A stretch of DNA of 63,804 nt from Gammaproteobacteria bacterium (GCA_021151625.1 JAGKWY010000055.1:1-63804), one strand, 5' to 3'. Positions 17,823 through 27,849 are shown, numbered from the stretch's first letter. The notes: a model not told the origin generated them from the sequence alone. Translations and numbers: made by a program.

Positions 17823-18788
17823 ATGAAAATCCGCGACCTTGATTTATCCGATAGCCCCATTAACCAGGAGCATGAAGCCCTGGGCCTACCTCCGGTAGAG
17901 CAAATCCCCCTTCACCCGGTAATCCGCACTGCCGTATGGTTTGCCATCCTGACCCTGATAGGCCTGGTCGCCCTGGGTGCAGCACAACTATTTGGTAGCA
18001 GTTGGGCGGATGGTGTCGCCACCATCAAAACCACGTTAAATGACTCCATGTTCTGGAATGCCTTATTGGTCGGCCTGCTCGCACAAATCGTCGATGGCGC
18101 CCTCGGCATGGCCTATGGCCTGACCTCTACCAGTTTCCTGTTGGCTACAGGCGCATCCCCCGCCCTGGCCAGTGCCTCGGTACATATGGCTGAGGTGTTT
18201 ACTACCGGTGTTTCCGGAATCTCCCATGCCAAATTCGGCAATGTGGATAAGAAATTATTTTTGCGTCTGCTGATTCCCGGCATTATCGGCGGCTTGCTTG
18301 GCGCCCTGCTGGTAACCCAAATCGATGGCAAAACCCTGAAACCGTTTATTACCGTGTATTTGTTGCTGATGGGTATCTATGTATTAAGCAAAGCGTTTCG
18401 CAAACATATCGCCACCCGCAACAGCGAGCCAAAGCACGTTGCCAAACTCGCATTACTCGGTGGTTTTGTAGATACCTCAGGCGGTGGCGGTTGGGGCCCG
18501 GTAGTAACTACAACGCTGGTTGGTACCGGCCACGACCCACGTACCACCATTGGCTCTGTTAACTTTGCCGAGTTTTTCCTGACCCTGACCAGCGCCGCGT
18601 CTTTGTTTATCCTGGTTGATGAAACCATTTGGCATGTGGTGGCTGGCTTGATTATCGGCGGATTGTTTGCCGCACCCTTTGCCGCTTATGCGTGCAAAAA
18701 GTTCTCTACCAGAACCTTGCTGATTCTGGTGGGATTATTGATAAGCGGGATTTCATTGTTCAATTTATATAAAGCGATAGTTGCCTAA
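17823..18788 (+). CDS. TauE/SafE-family sulfite or sulfonate exporter
   Basis: This 321-residue membrane permease has about eight helices. The two family repeats are visible: LLAQIVDGALGMAYGLTSTS with ASPALASASVHMAEVFTTGVSG, and LLGGFVDTSGGGGWGPVVTT with TTIGSVNFAEFFLTL. Members export sulfite, sulfoacetate or related anions. It is divergent from the peroxiredoxin and lies among sulfur genes (metY, cysTWA further left), consistent with sulfite overflow control, though the substrate is unproved. Confidence 0.88.
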   Translation: MKIRDLDLSDSPINQEHEALGLPPVEQIPLHPVIRTAVWFAILTLIGLVALGAAQLFGSSWADGVATIKTTLNDSMFWNALLVGLLAQIVDGALGMAYGLTSTSFLLATGASPALASASVHMAEVFTTGVSGISHAKFGNVDKKLFLRLLIPGIIGGLLGALLVTQIDGKTLKPFITVYLLLMGIYVLSKAFRKHIATRNSEPKHVAKLALLGGFVDTSGGGGWGPVVTTTLVGTGHDPRTTIGSVNFAEFFLTLTSAASLFILVDETIWHVVAGLIIGGLFAAPFAAYACKKFSTRTLLILVGLLISGISLFNLYKAIVA

Positions 18789-18857
18789 ATGCAGTTATTG
18801 GATTAAACAAAGTCCCAAAACCAAAAATCTATTTAATGTCTATTTTTAAAGCTTATG

Positions 18858-18903
18858 AAATGCTGAATAACAGAAAATTTACTTATCCTGTTATTCAGCA
18901 TTT
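18858..18903 (+). terminator. Long inverted repeat after the TauE-family gene
   Basis: AAATGCTGAATAACAG and CTGTTATTCAGCATTT are perfectly complementary (16 bp) with a 14-base loop. There is no T run after it, so termination is plausible but not certain. Confidence 0.55.
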
Positions 18904-18960
18904 AGCAATTCAGAAAATTTTCCTAGCCTAGACACTATTCATCTGGTTAAAATACCACCC

Positions 18961-18976
18961 ACCCTACGCATAGGGT
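18961..18976. promoter_or_regulatory. Candidate operator ACCCTA-CGCA-TAGGGT
   Basis: This 16-bp inverted repeat lies about 260 bp upstream of the PEP-CTERM gene in an otherwise featureless gap. Perfect 6-bp arms and a 4-base centre suit a dimeric HTH regulator. The regulator is unknown. A partial match (GCATAGGGTT) occurs at about 14453 upstream of tonB. Confidence 0.4.
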
Positions 18977-19236
18977 TCAATAAATCAGTATTTCGCATCA
19001 TAAAAATTATAAAATCCTGTTGCTCGCTTTAGAGACAGGTTATATCAAACAAGTGCACGTTAATGGTTGCACTAATCGCAATGTGTTTCCGGTCAATTGA
19101 AATATCAAGATAAATACTAATAACTATCATGCACGCATGGATATGACGCATTTTCTTTATCCTGCCGCATAATTTGATTGGCAATGTTATTCAGTAAGTA
19201 CCCGCGCTTAATAATTTCAAATAACGGGGAAAACTT

Positions 19237-19797
19237 ATGAAACCGCTTACAATTAAACAACTACTACTGGCATTTGCACTTTTGTGGAGCAGTATCAATC
19301 TTGCCCAGGCAGCATTAATCACCACTGATTTTTCTGCGCTAACAGGCAATCAAGGGACTGTAGATGTTCAGTTAAACCTCGCTGCGGGCGAAGCGATTGA
19401 AGGCTTCTCACTCTATTTCGCTGAAGATCAATTTAGCGATATATCCATAGTATTCAGCCCCACTAACTGGGACAGCCTGGTATTCCAACCTGATGCGCTG
19501 CTCGGCCCTGGCTTGTTCGACAGTTTTAATCTTGCCGGGTTAGTGTCCGGAAGTGCGCGCATTGCCTTTACTTTCATTGGCAGCAGCGCCCTGCCCGCGT
19601 TGAATTACGATCTGTACAACGCTGATTTCCAAATCGTTTCCTCAGGCACTGCCACAGAGGTTAGCGCATCAGTTCCCGAATCCTCGTCGCTGTTATTGAT
19701 GCTGTGCGGATTATTTGCGATCGCATTACATCGCCGCTTGCATGTGGCGCGCAACCGTTTTCATCAACACGCTGTTGCTCGCTTAATCAGCCATTAA
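19237..19797 (+). CDS. Secreted protein with PEP-CTERM-type tail
   Basis: This 186-residue protein was not recognised in its central part. It has a Sec signal peptide (LLWSSINLAQA), an exported beta-rich region and a tail that fits the PEP-CTERM design: VPESSSLLLMLCGLFAIALH followed by RRLHVARNR. Such tails are cut by exosortase and often accompany extracellular polysaccharide functions. The ATG has GGGGA upstream. The pectate lyase starts 15 bp after its stop, so co-transcription is likely. The motif has Ser where canonical tails often have Pro. Confidence 0.75.
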   Translation: MKPLTIKQLLLAFALLWSSINLAQAALITTDFSALTGNQGTVDVQLNLAAGEAIEGFSLYFAEDQFSDISIVFSPTNWDSLVFQPDALLGPGLFDSFNLAGLVSGSARIAFTFIGSSALPALNYDLYNADFQIVSSGTATEVSASVPESSSLLLMLCGLFAIALHRRLHVARNRFHQHAVARLISH

Positions 19798-19812
19798 TAA
19801 ACAGGTGATGAC

Positions 19813-22800
19813 ATGAATTATAAAAAATTATTCTCACGCGCGCTCACTACACACACAGCCACTAAACGGACAGTCACTACACGCGCTGCCACTACACGAA
19901 AACTGCTCAATAGCGCGATAGTGTCTTCGCTGTTTATCGCCGGGACCGCCACGGCGCTGGACGTCAATGTGGTTACGCTCAATAAATTGAGCGAAACCCG
20001 TGTCGATCGCACCAACTATGATTATGTGTTTGCTGTAACCGTAAAAAATGGCAGCAAGGCTGTAACTAATGCCGCACAAACGCTCACCGCTGTTGGTACT
20101 GGTTCCAGTATTATTGATGGCAATGTTGCTATCGGTAATTTAGCGCCCAATGAAGAAATCACACCGACCGATACAATTACGGTTCGTCACAACCGCAGCC
20201 TTGCTTTTAATCAATCGGCATTGGTGTGGAATGCCAGTGGAACTGAAGTTAGTAGTTCATCCAGCGCTAGCAGTGCTGCAAATCGCATTCTGTTCAGTGA
20301 ATTATTTAATGTGGATAAACCCACGTTATTCAGCGCGGCATATCGTTCTATCTCTACCGATGCCAGCGCACCTTTATTGTTTGTAACCGGTGGCAACAGT
20401 GGCATTACCATTGCCAATAATGAACTCACACTGGCTGCAGCGCGCTTTACTATTGGCAACAAACCGCCGCGCGCATCTACAACTACCAGTGACACCAGTG
20501 CCAATGGCGATCTGGATTTAAGCAAGCCGTATCGCATTTCATTTCGTGTAGTTGCCAGTTCCGGCTCTGGAGCTTTGCAAGTCATGGTGGATAACAACAC
20601 CACCAGCGCAGGCAACTCATTGCACGGCAGCGCTTCGCGTATTTTCAACGCCCCGGCAAATAGTTTGGTTGCAGGTCAAATTGTTGAATTATTGCCAACA
20701 CTGGGTACTGCCAATTCGTTTATCGCATTGCGCACTGAAAGTTCTGCATCGGTAACCATTGATGATTTGGTTATTGAATATCTGGATTCTGTTGTCACCA
20801 GTTCATCAGTCGCTTCTGCTACCGCACTGTCATCATCTTCAAAATCATCAGCAGTGCCGTCATCAACACCGATTGCAAGCAGCAAATCCAGTTCAAGTAC
20901 TGCAACTTCAATTGCAGTTTCATCCAGCGCGCAAAGCAGTGCACCGGTTGTGAACCAATCATCCAGCAGCGTTGCTTCTTACAACGGCGCTATTCGCCCG
21001 GCAAAAATGGAAGGCTTTGCAGCGCACGCGGGTGTAACTGGTGGCCAAGGCGGCCCGGTTGTGACAGTGACTACCGGTACCGAATTAAATGCAGCGCTCT
21101 GTAGCCGTGCCTCTATGACATCACCGATTGTGATTTTGGTAAACGGCACTATCAGCCACGCCAATACCACTGCACAGGGTTGTAATACCCAGGCCGATGT
21201 CATTGAAATCAAACAAATGAGCAACGTGTCCATTATTGGTGTGGGTACCAATGCGCTGTTTGAAGAAATTGGTATTCATGTGCGCGATGCATCCAACATC
21301 ATTTTGCAAAACCTGCACGTGCGCAACGTGAAGAAAAGTGGTTCACCGGTTTCCAATGGCGGCGATGCCATAGGTATGGAAACCAATGTGGATCGCGTGT
21401 GGATTGACCACAACCATTTGGAAGCTTCTGGCGGTGAAAAAGATGGTTACGATTCCTTGCTGGATATGAAGGCCGGCGTTACCAATGTTACTGTGTCTTA
21501 CAACCTCTATAACGATTCCAGCCGTGCCGGCCTGATTGGCTCCAGCGATAGCGACAATAAAAATACCAATATTACCTTCCACCATAACTGGTATAAAAAT
21601 ATTGAGCAGCGCACGCCGTTAATTCGCCATGCGTTAGTACACATGTATAACAACTATTGGTCCAACGACAGAATTGATTATATGTTCCATGCGATCAATT
21701 CACGCATGAGCGCCAAAGCATTAGTAGAAAGCAATTATTTCTACAACGTAAATAACCCGCTGATTGCATCTGATGATTCCAGCCAACCCGGCTGCTGGCA
21801 AACCAATAATGACAACACCGTACTACCTTACATTTATTACAGCCGCACTGTAGGTAATGGTGCCCTGGTAGTGCCTGAAGTCGTTGATGGGCAATTGCAA
21901 TCTACCTGTAGCGTGACTGTACCTTACAGCGTTGATATGGATCACTCATCTACTGTGCCTGAGATAGTGATGGCTAACGCGGGTGTAGGTAAAATTTCTA
22001 CCTCTGTGGTAGTGAGCAGCAGTTCAGCAACAACGTCTGTTGTAGCATCCAGCAGTGCACCAGCGTCATCCAGTGCTGTTGCCTCATCAACACCCTCTTC
22101 AACTGCCTCTTCAACTGTCTCCTCAATTGCCAGCTCCATTGCTTCATCAGTTGCCAGCAGCGAAGCCGTAGTTGTATCCAGCGCAGCGCAAAGTTCTACA
22201 TCATCAACCGCTAATGCGTTGTTGATTAACGAAGCATTTACTGTAGATAAAGTCACGTTATTTAGTGCGGGTTACCAGGCTATTTCCACTGATGCCACTG
22301 CCCCGCTCTATTTCATTACCGGAGGCAGCAGCGGCATTACTATTGCCAATAATGAACTCACCCTGGCAGGTGCACGCTTTACTATTGGTAACCGCCCTCC
22401 ACGTGCTTCTACAACAGCGAGCGATACTAATGCAAACGGTGATTTTGATTTAAGCCGCGCTTATCGCGTTAGCTTTACTGTTGTTGCAGCATCCGGCTCG
22501 GGCAAATTACAGGTGTATATTGATAACAACACCACCAGCCAGGGCAATTCCATCCACGGCGCCAATTCAAAAGTATTTGAAGTGGTTGCGAACAGTTTGA
22601 CCGCCGGCCAACGCATTGAAATTCTGCGCACAGTGGGCACTGCAAATTCATTTATTGCCCTGCGCACAGAAAGTTCGGCCTCGGTGACGATTGATAATTT
22701 GCAGGTGGAATATACCGATGCTGGTGCTGCCAATTCATCGAGTGCTAATTCATCAAGTGTGGCCAGCAGCTCCAGTGTTTTATCGAGTGCAACAACGACT

Positions 22801-24294
22801 TCCGCAATCGTATCCAGCGTTTCTACCAGTGCGGTTAATTCCAGTCTGAGCAGCTCATCCGCCAGCAGTGTTTATATTCCAGAGAATGTAAACCTGAGTG
22901 CAGACTGTATTAATCTCGCCACTAACCCCAGCGTGAACTGGCGAGATACCGCCCTGCAAACCGATCAGGAAATTGTGACCTGTTTGCACAAGACCTTGGG
23001 AACCGCTGTGGGTTATGGTGAAAATGCGCGCGGTGGATACGACGCCGGCGGCAACAGCAAACTCACTGTAATTACCAAAAACTCCAGCAAATCCGTTGAG
23101 CAACAAGTGCTGGAAGCGATTAGCGGCGATGAGCCTAACTGGATTGTGTTCGATAAAGTTGAATTTGCCCAAGCTTCCGAAATCGGTATGTATCGTTTAG
23201 GTTGTAGCAACGCGACTGTGCAATCCATCCTGGGTGCAACTGAAGCTGAGTGCGTGAATTATCAGCAATGGTGTGCCAAAAATGGCGTGAGCGAATCAGC
23301 GTGTGTAACGACATTTTTTAATACTGCCATGAACAAATCCAATAATCCGATTCGCAATCCGGTCATTGGCTCCAATAAAACCCTGGATGGTCGTATGAGC
23401 CAAGCCTATTTCCTGTTTAGCGGATTTGCGATAGGAAAAGATTCTACCGGCACACCAACCCAAACTGCCGAGCAGGTAATTTTGACCCACCTGAGTTTCA
23501 AAGGCGCTGGTCACACTGAAGACCATTATGTCGATCCGGATATGATTCGCTCCACCGGCGCATCACATGAAATCTGGATTCACAAAAATACTTTTGATAC
23601 CACCGGCGATTCCGCATTCGATGTGAAGGTGGGCGCTTACAACATCACCATGTCGTTCAACAAAGTGAAAAACGTAAAGCGCGCAACCCTGCACAGCTCC
23701 AGCGATAGCCATACCATTGATGCGCAGATTAGAACCACCATGCACCACAACGCCTTCGTCACCACAGATGACCAGTACAACACACTCGGCAATACACTGC
23801 GTCGTGTTCCGTTGATTCGTCGCGGCACCACTCACATGTTCAACAATTTATTTGTGAATTATCGCAAGGACTTGTTGAGTATTCGCGTGGGCGCCAGCGT
23901 ATTGTTTGAAGACAATATGTTTGTGGTGAATCGCAGCCTGCAGGAAAAGAGTTCACTCGAAGCATCACTAGCCGAATTGCAAAGCAATATGATTCGCGAT
24001 GTAAGCGGTGGCAATTATCGTGGCGAGGGTATTTATCTCTGGTTTGCCGATGGCGCCTGCAACCTGGATGAAACCACTAAAACATCTCTCACTGCCACCT
24101 CCGGCAGCGTGGCAGACTTGAGCCAACACTATAACGCTCACTCACGTGCAGTGATTGGCAACTGGCGTTTCGCTGCCGGGCAAGATCTGGAAAATTACCT
24201 GAGCGCAACCGCCGGTAAAGAAGGTGCAACGCCGTTTAACTCGCCTCTGGCGGCCGATCGGTTTTACGCATTACCCAATACGCCCTGCCAATAA
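19813..24294 (+). CDS. Two-headed PL1-type pectate lyase with duplicated beta-sandwich modules
   Basis: This secreted 1493-residue protein should cleave polygalacturonate by beta-elimination. Order: Thr-rich N terminus and signal peptide (to about residue 49); a beta module (about 157-326); Ser-rich linker; PL1 domain A (about 391-730); Ser-rich linker; a second copy of the beta module (about 801-970); Ser-rich linker; PL1 domain B (about 1023-1493). Domain A has VDRVWIDHNHL and RTPLIRHALVHMYNNYW; domain B has HEIWIHKNTF and RRVPLIRRGTTHMFNNLF. Both keep the catalytic-Arg region, but B has HKN where A has DHN. The beta modules may bind carbohydrate (inference). AGGTGA precedes the ATG. Confidence 0.9.
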   Translation: MNYKKLFSRALTTHTATKRTVTTRAATTRKLLNSAIVSSLFIAGTATALDVNVVTLNKLSETRVDRTNYDYVFAVTVKNGSKAVTNAAQTLTAVGTGSSIIDGNVAIGNLAPNEEITPTDTITVRHNRSLAFNQSALVWNASGTEVSSSSSASSAANRILFSELFNVDKPTLFSAAYRSISTDASAPLLFVTGGNSGITIANNELTLAAARFTIGNKPPRASTTTSDTSANGDLDLSKPYRISFRVVASSGSGALQVMVDNNTTSAGNSLHGSASRIFNAPANSLVAGQIVELLPTLGTANSFIALRTESSASVTIDDLVIEYLDSVVTSSSVASATALSSSSKSSAVPSSTPIASSKSSSSTATSIAVSSSAQSSAPVVNQSSSSVASYNGAIRPAKMEGFAAHAGVTGGQGGPVVTVTTGTELNAALCSRASMTSPIVILVNGTISHANTTAQGCNTQADVIEIKQMSNVSIIGVGTNALFEEIGIHVRDASNIILQNLHVRNVKKSGSPVSNGGDAIGMETNVDRVWIDHNHLEASGGEKDGYDSLLDMKAGVTNVTVSYNLYNDSSRAGLIGSSDSDNKNTNITFHHNWYKNIEQRTPLIRHALVHMYNNYWSNDRIDYMFHAINSRMSAKALVESNYFYNVNNPLIASDDSSQPGCWQTNNDNTVLPYIYYSRTVGNGALVVPEVVDGQLQSTCSVTVPYSVDMDHSSTVPEIVMANAGVGKISTSVVVSSSSATTSVVASSSAPASSSAVASSTPSSTASSTVSSIASSIASSVASSEAVVVSSAAQSSTSSTANALLINEAFTVDKVTLFSAGYQAISTDATAPLYFITGGSSGITIANNELTLAGARFTIGNRPPRASTTASDTNANGDFDLSRAYRVSFTVVAASGSGKLQVYIDNNTTSQGNSIHGANSKVFEVVANSLTAGQRIEILRTVGTANSFIALRTESSASVTIDNLQVEYTDAGAANSSSANSSSVASSSSVLSSATTTSAIVSSVSTSAVNSSLSSSSASSVYIPENVNLSADCINLATNPSVNWRDTALQTDQEIVTCLHKTLGTAVGYGENARGGYDAGGNSKLTVITKNSSKSVEQQVLEAISGDEPNWIVFDKVEFAQASEIGMYRLGCSNATVQSILGATEAECVNYQQWCAKNGVSESACVTTFFNTAMNKSNNPIRNPVIGSNKTLDGRMSQAYFLFSGFAIGKDSTGTPTQTAEQVILTHLSFKGAGHTEDHYVDPDMIRSTGASHEIWIHKNTFDTTGDSAFDVKVGAYNITMSFNKVKNVKRATLHSSSDSHTIDAQIRTTMHHNAFVTTDDQYNTLGNTLRRVPLIRRGTTHMFNNLFVNYRKDLLSIRVGASVLFEDNMFVVNRSLQEKSSLEASLAELQSNMIRDVSGGNYRGEGIYLWFADGACNLDETTKTSLTATSGSVADLSQHYNAHSRAVIGNWRFAAGQDLENYLSATAGKEGATPFNSPLAADRFYALPNTPCQ

Positions 24295-24308
24295 ATACAT
24301 CGGTATTT

Positions 24309-24366
24309 GTTGCCACTTGGCAACAGGGGTTGCAACAAAAAATGCCCGGGCTATCCCGGGCATTTT
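24309..24366 (+). terminator. Rho-independent terminator after the pectate lyase
   Basis: AATGCCCGGG and CCCGGGCATT form a perfect 10-bp stem with a 4-base loop at 24341-24364, followed by TTCTTT. A smaller TGTTGCC/GGCAACA hairpin precedes it. Confidence 0.9.
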
Positions 24367-24426
24367 CTTTGGTCCAGTGCTACAGTTTTCCCTGCCTCAC
24401 ACTTTTCACATGACCAAGGAAAACCC

Positions 24427-25383
24427 ATGCCCAATCAATTGGAACAATTAAAAAAATTCAGTCGTCTTGCCATAGAGCAAGCAGATATCCACTCACCGGG
24501 GTTCTTTCCTGCCAGTGATGCCATTCTGGATTCACACAACCTGCTTGAATTCATCCAACACCCGGAGCGGGCTCAGCTGTTACAAAGTGCAATTAACGAA
24601 ACCCGACACGAACGCTGGAGCGGTAACTACGAAAAAACAGTAATAGATCAGCTGACTCAAAACCGGTTAAAACAATTTTCCGAAAAAATTCCCGGTCACC
24701 TATCAATAGAAACGGATATCCGTCTGGCATTCGATACTGACGGGCTTATCGCCCAGGCTGAATACTGGATCAATAACTGCCGCAATTTACGCGTGGATCC
24801 CAAGCGGGTATTCCTGAAAATTCCGGCAACCTGGGAGGGTATTCGTTCACTACAATCCATCGAGCGCATGGGAATCAAAACCAACCTTGTTATGGTGTAC
24901 AGCGCAATCCAGGCGCAGGCCGGTGCAGAAGCAGGGGCATCTTTGCTATCCATCCCGGTAGGCCCGGCCAGTGACTGGTTCCAAAGAAATGAACCTGAAC
25001 AGTTCTCCGAAGCCTATGATCCGGGTGTTGCCACCGCGAGTCATATCTACACCAACTTAAAATACATGGGTTATTCCAGTCAGATCATGGCTACCGAGCT
25101 TCATCGCCCGCAACAAGTCTATGGCCTTGTTGGCTGTGATTGCCTTGCGCTCAGCCCCCAGCTTGCACAGCAATTGGCAAAGAATGAATTACCGCTGGAG
25201 CGAACGCTGGAAAAACCAATGGAAACCTATGAACCGCCACCATCCATGAGCGAAAAAGATTTCCGCTGGCATCTCACTATGAGCACCATGGCCGATGAAA
25301 AACTGGCGCAAAATATTCGCAGCCTGGAACGGCAACAATACGCGTTAGAAGCTTTTATCAAGGAACAGCTAAGCAACATTTAA
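24427..25383 (+). CDS. Transaldolase-family protein with altered phosphate site
   Basis: This 318-residue protein is the length of E. coli TalB and keeps the Schiff-base Lys in VFLKIPATWEGIRSLQSIER, an acidic FDTDGLIAQA segment and GIKTNLVMVYSAIQAQAGAEAG. Family knowledge places the phosphate-binding Arg in an SPFVGRI motif; here the matching place is SIPVGPASDW, so that Arg is Pro. The Thr after the conserved Asn-Leu is Val, and the SFRN motif is replaced by TELH. It may use a non-phosphorylated or otherwise different substrate. The ATG at 24427 has AAGGA; the longer upstream frame crosses the terminator. Confidence 0.8.
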   Translation: MPNQLEQLKKFSRLAIEQADIHSPGFFPASDAILDSHNLLEFIQHPERAQLLQSAINETRHERWSGNYEKTVIDQLTQNRLKQFSEKIPGHLSIETDIRLAFDTDGLIAQAEYWINNCRNLRVDPKRVFLKIPATWEGIRSLQSIERMGIKTNLVMVYSAIQAQAGAEAGASLLSIPVGPASDWFQRNEPEQFSEAYDPGVATASHIYTNLKYMGYSSQIMATELHRPQQVYGLVGCDCLALSPQLAQQLAKNELPLERTLEKPMETYEPPPSMSEKDFRWHLTMSTMADEKLAQNIRSLERQQYALEAFIKEQLSNI

Positions 25384-25556
25384 TATGGATCTATAGCCCA
25401 CAAAATTGCTTAAAAAATGGCACATCTTATTACAACTTGGTGATACTCACTTTTTTTGCTTTCCTATACTGGTAATTGGTTGTTATCGCCAGAAATTGGT
25501 TGTTATCGATTGTCGGCTGCTGTTGGTATAGGAAACAAAAAAGTGAGGATGCCCCG

Positions 25557-27737
25557 ATGAAATGCCCTGCCATATTTCCCAATGAGGCTGAACGTTTACG
25601 TGCGCTGGCCAGTTATGGGCTCAGTGAACAACAGAGTTTGCAAAGCCTGGAGCCAGTAGTACAAATAGCGGCGCGAATGTTTGATATGCCCGTCTCTGCG
25701 GTAAATATGATTGGCAACGATCATGTTTTTTTTGCGGCCAGTGTCGGCGTTGGCGAAGTGGATATGCGTAGGGATGTTTCTTTTTGTGCCCACGCCATCA
25801 ACCAACAGGCAGCCATGATAATTCCCGATGCACGCCTGGATGAGCGCTTCCACGACAACCCCCTGGTAGTTAGCAATGCAATACTGTTTTATGCGGGTGT
25901 TCCCCTGCACTCCCCCGAAGGCCTGGCACTGGGCGCACTCTGCATTATTGACGATAAACCCCACCACGATTTTTCTACCGAAGATTGTCAGCGCCTGACA
26001 GAGCTCGCCAAAATGGTGGGTGATCGATTGGAATTGCAACGCATAAAATTTAATAGCGAAAAAGCGCGCCCGGATTTTGAAAACTATGCCGCTGGCTCAT
26101 CCACACCCGTTATTTGGTTTGACGAAAAACGGCGCATACTTGAATGGAATGAGGCAGCAGTTAAAACACTGGGCTACGAGCGCTATGATAAAAATGTATT
26201 GTTGTTTGATAAATTAATTGCACCGGCAGATCGCCCCGCGTTGAATCAACTCATTAACCAGGCGATTAACGCTGGCTCACTGGAAGGTTTAGCGATTCCC
26301 ACTGAAATTAATGGCGTTGATCAAGGCGCGCAGGAACTGCATTTTGGATTTTCGCTATTTTGCTGGAAGCAAGCTGGCCAAATAAAATTCGAGGCCATAC
26401 TGAAAGATTTAAGGGCTGACCAGCGCGAAAAAGAATTATTGGAGCAGCAAGCCAATCGCGACTCACTGACCGGCCTTGCCAATCGCGCGCGTTTTTATCG
26501 CGCCGTAGAAGAAACGCTGATCGCATCTGCAACGGCGACAGTCTTTATTTTCGATCTGGATGGATTTAAAGATATCAACGATACCCTGGGCCACAGAGCA
26601 GGCGATGATATTTTACGTGAAGTTGCGCGGCGATTATCCGCTCACACCAATACCAGTTTTACCTTGAGCCGTATGGGCAGCGATGAATTTGCACTTCTGG
26701 CACCGGGCCTGACAGATACACAACGCGCTATTCGTATGGCCATGGATATGCTCAACCAAATTTCTCAACCACTCAACATCCTTGGCCAACTCTTACGTAT
26801 TACCGCCAGTTGCGGTCTCGCCTTTGCCCCCGCGCAAGCGCAAGAAGCGATGGAATTGGTGGGCGATGCAGACCTGGCATTATTCAAAGCCAAAAACTCC
26901 GGGCGCGGCCAACCGTTTTTATTCACGCCTGAATTGCGCGCTGAAGCATTAGCCAGGCGTCGTTATGGATTGGAGTTGCATCGCGCTGTTGATGAAGGCG
27001 AATTTATTTTGTTTTACCAGCCACAAATCCAACTGGATACCGGTGTAGTCAGCGGCGCTGAAGCACTACTGCGCTGGAACCACCCCAAGCGCGGCATATT
27101 AACACCCGCCGCATTTTTGCCCGCGCTGGAGTCCGGGCCATTGGCCGCAACAGTGGGTTCCTGGATTATCAATGAAGCCTGCGGGCAAGCTGCTTATTGG
27201 CGTCGACTGGGCGCACCGCATTTTCGCATGGGGATTAATTTATTTGGTGCGCAATTTCGCTCCGGCGAATTGGTCGATGAAATAATGGAGGCACTGGATA
27301 GGCACGGCCTGCCACCCGCCGCATTGGAATTGGAAGTCACCGAAAATATTGTGTTGGAAAATGATGAAGTTATTTTCACCGACTTGCAGCGCTTAAAAGA
27401 TCACGGTTTAGGTATTGCTTTCGATGACTTTGGTACTGGCTATGCATCACTTAGCCTGTTAAAAAGTTATCCGCTAACGCGTATTAAAATCGACCAATCA
27501 TTTGTACAGGGTATGCTGGCATCAAAACGCGATGCAGCTGTGGTGGGCGCAATTTTGGATATGGCGCAGGGTTTTAATCTGGAAACTATTGCGGAGGGAA
27601 TCGAAACCGATGCAATTCACACCTGTTTGATGAACGAGAAATGCAACGAGGGGCAAGGATATCTTTATGGCAAACCAATGCCCGCGTTACAGTTTGAACA
27701 ATTTTTGGGACTGGGTTACACACAGGCAATTGCCTAG
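25557..27737 (+). CDS. GAF-PAS-GGDEF-EAL cyclic-di-GMP signalling protein
   Basis: This 726-residue cytoplasmic protein has a GAF domain (about 20-160; VNMIGNDHVFFAASVGVGE, DVSFCAHAI), a PAS domain (about 175-290), GGDEF (about 325-470) and EAL (about 475-720). The diguanylate cyclase signature is GSDEF, one change from GGDEF, so synthesis may be weak or lost. The EAL domain is complete in visible motifs (EALLRWNHP, INLFGAQF, EVTENIVL, DDFGTGYASLSLLKSYPLTR, AEGIET), favouring phosphodiesterase activity. The ATG at 25557 has GTGAGGA upstream. No partner gene is adjacent. Confidence 0.93.
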   Translation: MKCPAIFPNEAERLRALASYGLSEQQSLQSLEPVVQIAARMFDMPVSAVNMIGNDHVFFAASVGVGEVDMRRDVSFCAHAINQQAAMIIPDARLDERFHDNPLVVSNAILFYAGVPLHSPEGLALGALCIIDDKPHHDFSTEDCQRLTELAKMVGDRLELQRIKFNSEKARPDFENYAAGSSTPVIWFDEKRRILEWNEAAVKTLGYERYDKNVLLFDKLIAPADRPALNQLINQAINAGSLEGLAIPTEINGVDQGAQELHFGFSLFCWKQAGQIKFEAILKDLRADQREKELLEQQANRDSLTGLANRARFYRAVEETLIASATATVFIFDLDGFKDINDTLGHRAGDDILREVARRLSAHTNTSFTLSRMGSDEFALLAPGLTDTQRAIRMAMDMLNQISQPLNILGQLLRITASCGLAFAPAQAQEAMELVGDADLALFKAKNSGRGQPFLFTPELRAEALARRRYGLELHRAVDEGEFILFYQPQIQLDTGVVSGAEALLRWNHPKRGILTPAAFLPALESGPLAATVGSWIINEACGQAAYWRRLGAPHFRMGINLFGAQFRSGELVDEIMEALDRHGLPPAALELEVTENIVLENDEVIFTDLQRLKDHGLGIAFDDFGTGYASLSLLKSYPLTRIKIDQSFVQGMLASKRDAAVVGAILDMAQGFNLETIAEGIETDAIHTCLMNEKCNEGQGYLYGKPMPALQFEQFLGLGYTQAIA

Positions 27738-27808
27738 CGAGAAATTAAAAATCCAGCGAAGCGTTAACCAGCAAAGCTGTAAATAGCACAGCGGATTACT
27801 AAATAGAA

Positions 27809-27837
27809 CAGCGGGATTGGCTGAGCAAATCCCGCTG
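27809..27837. terminator. Bidirectional terminator between convergent genes
   Basis: CAGCGGGATT pairs with AATCCCGCTG around a 9-base loop, between the stop codons at 27737 and 27850. Confidence 0.75.
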
Positions 27838-27849
27838 AACCCACTGCAA

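Larger units (their letters stand above)
18789..19236. other. Intergenic region upstream of the PEP-CTERM/pectate lyase pair
   Basis: This 448-bp gap has no convincing gene. It contains a perfect 16-bp inverted repeat at 18858-18903, likely the tauE terminator, and a palindrome at 18961-18976 listed separately. Confidence 0.6.
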
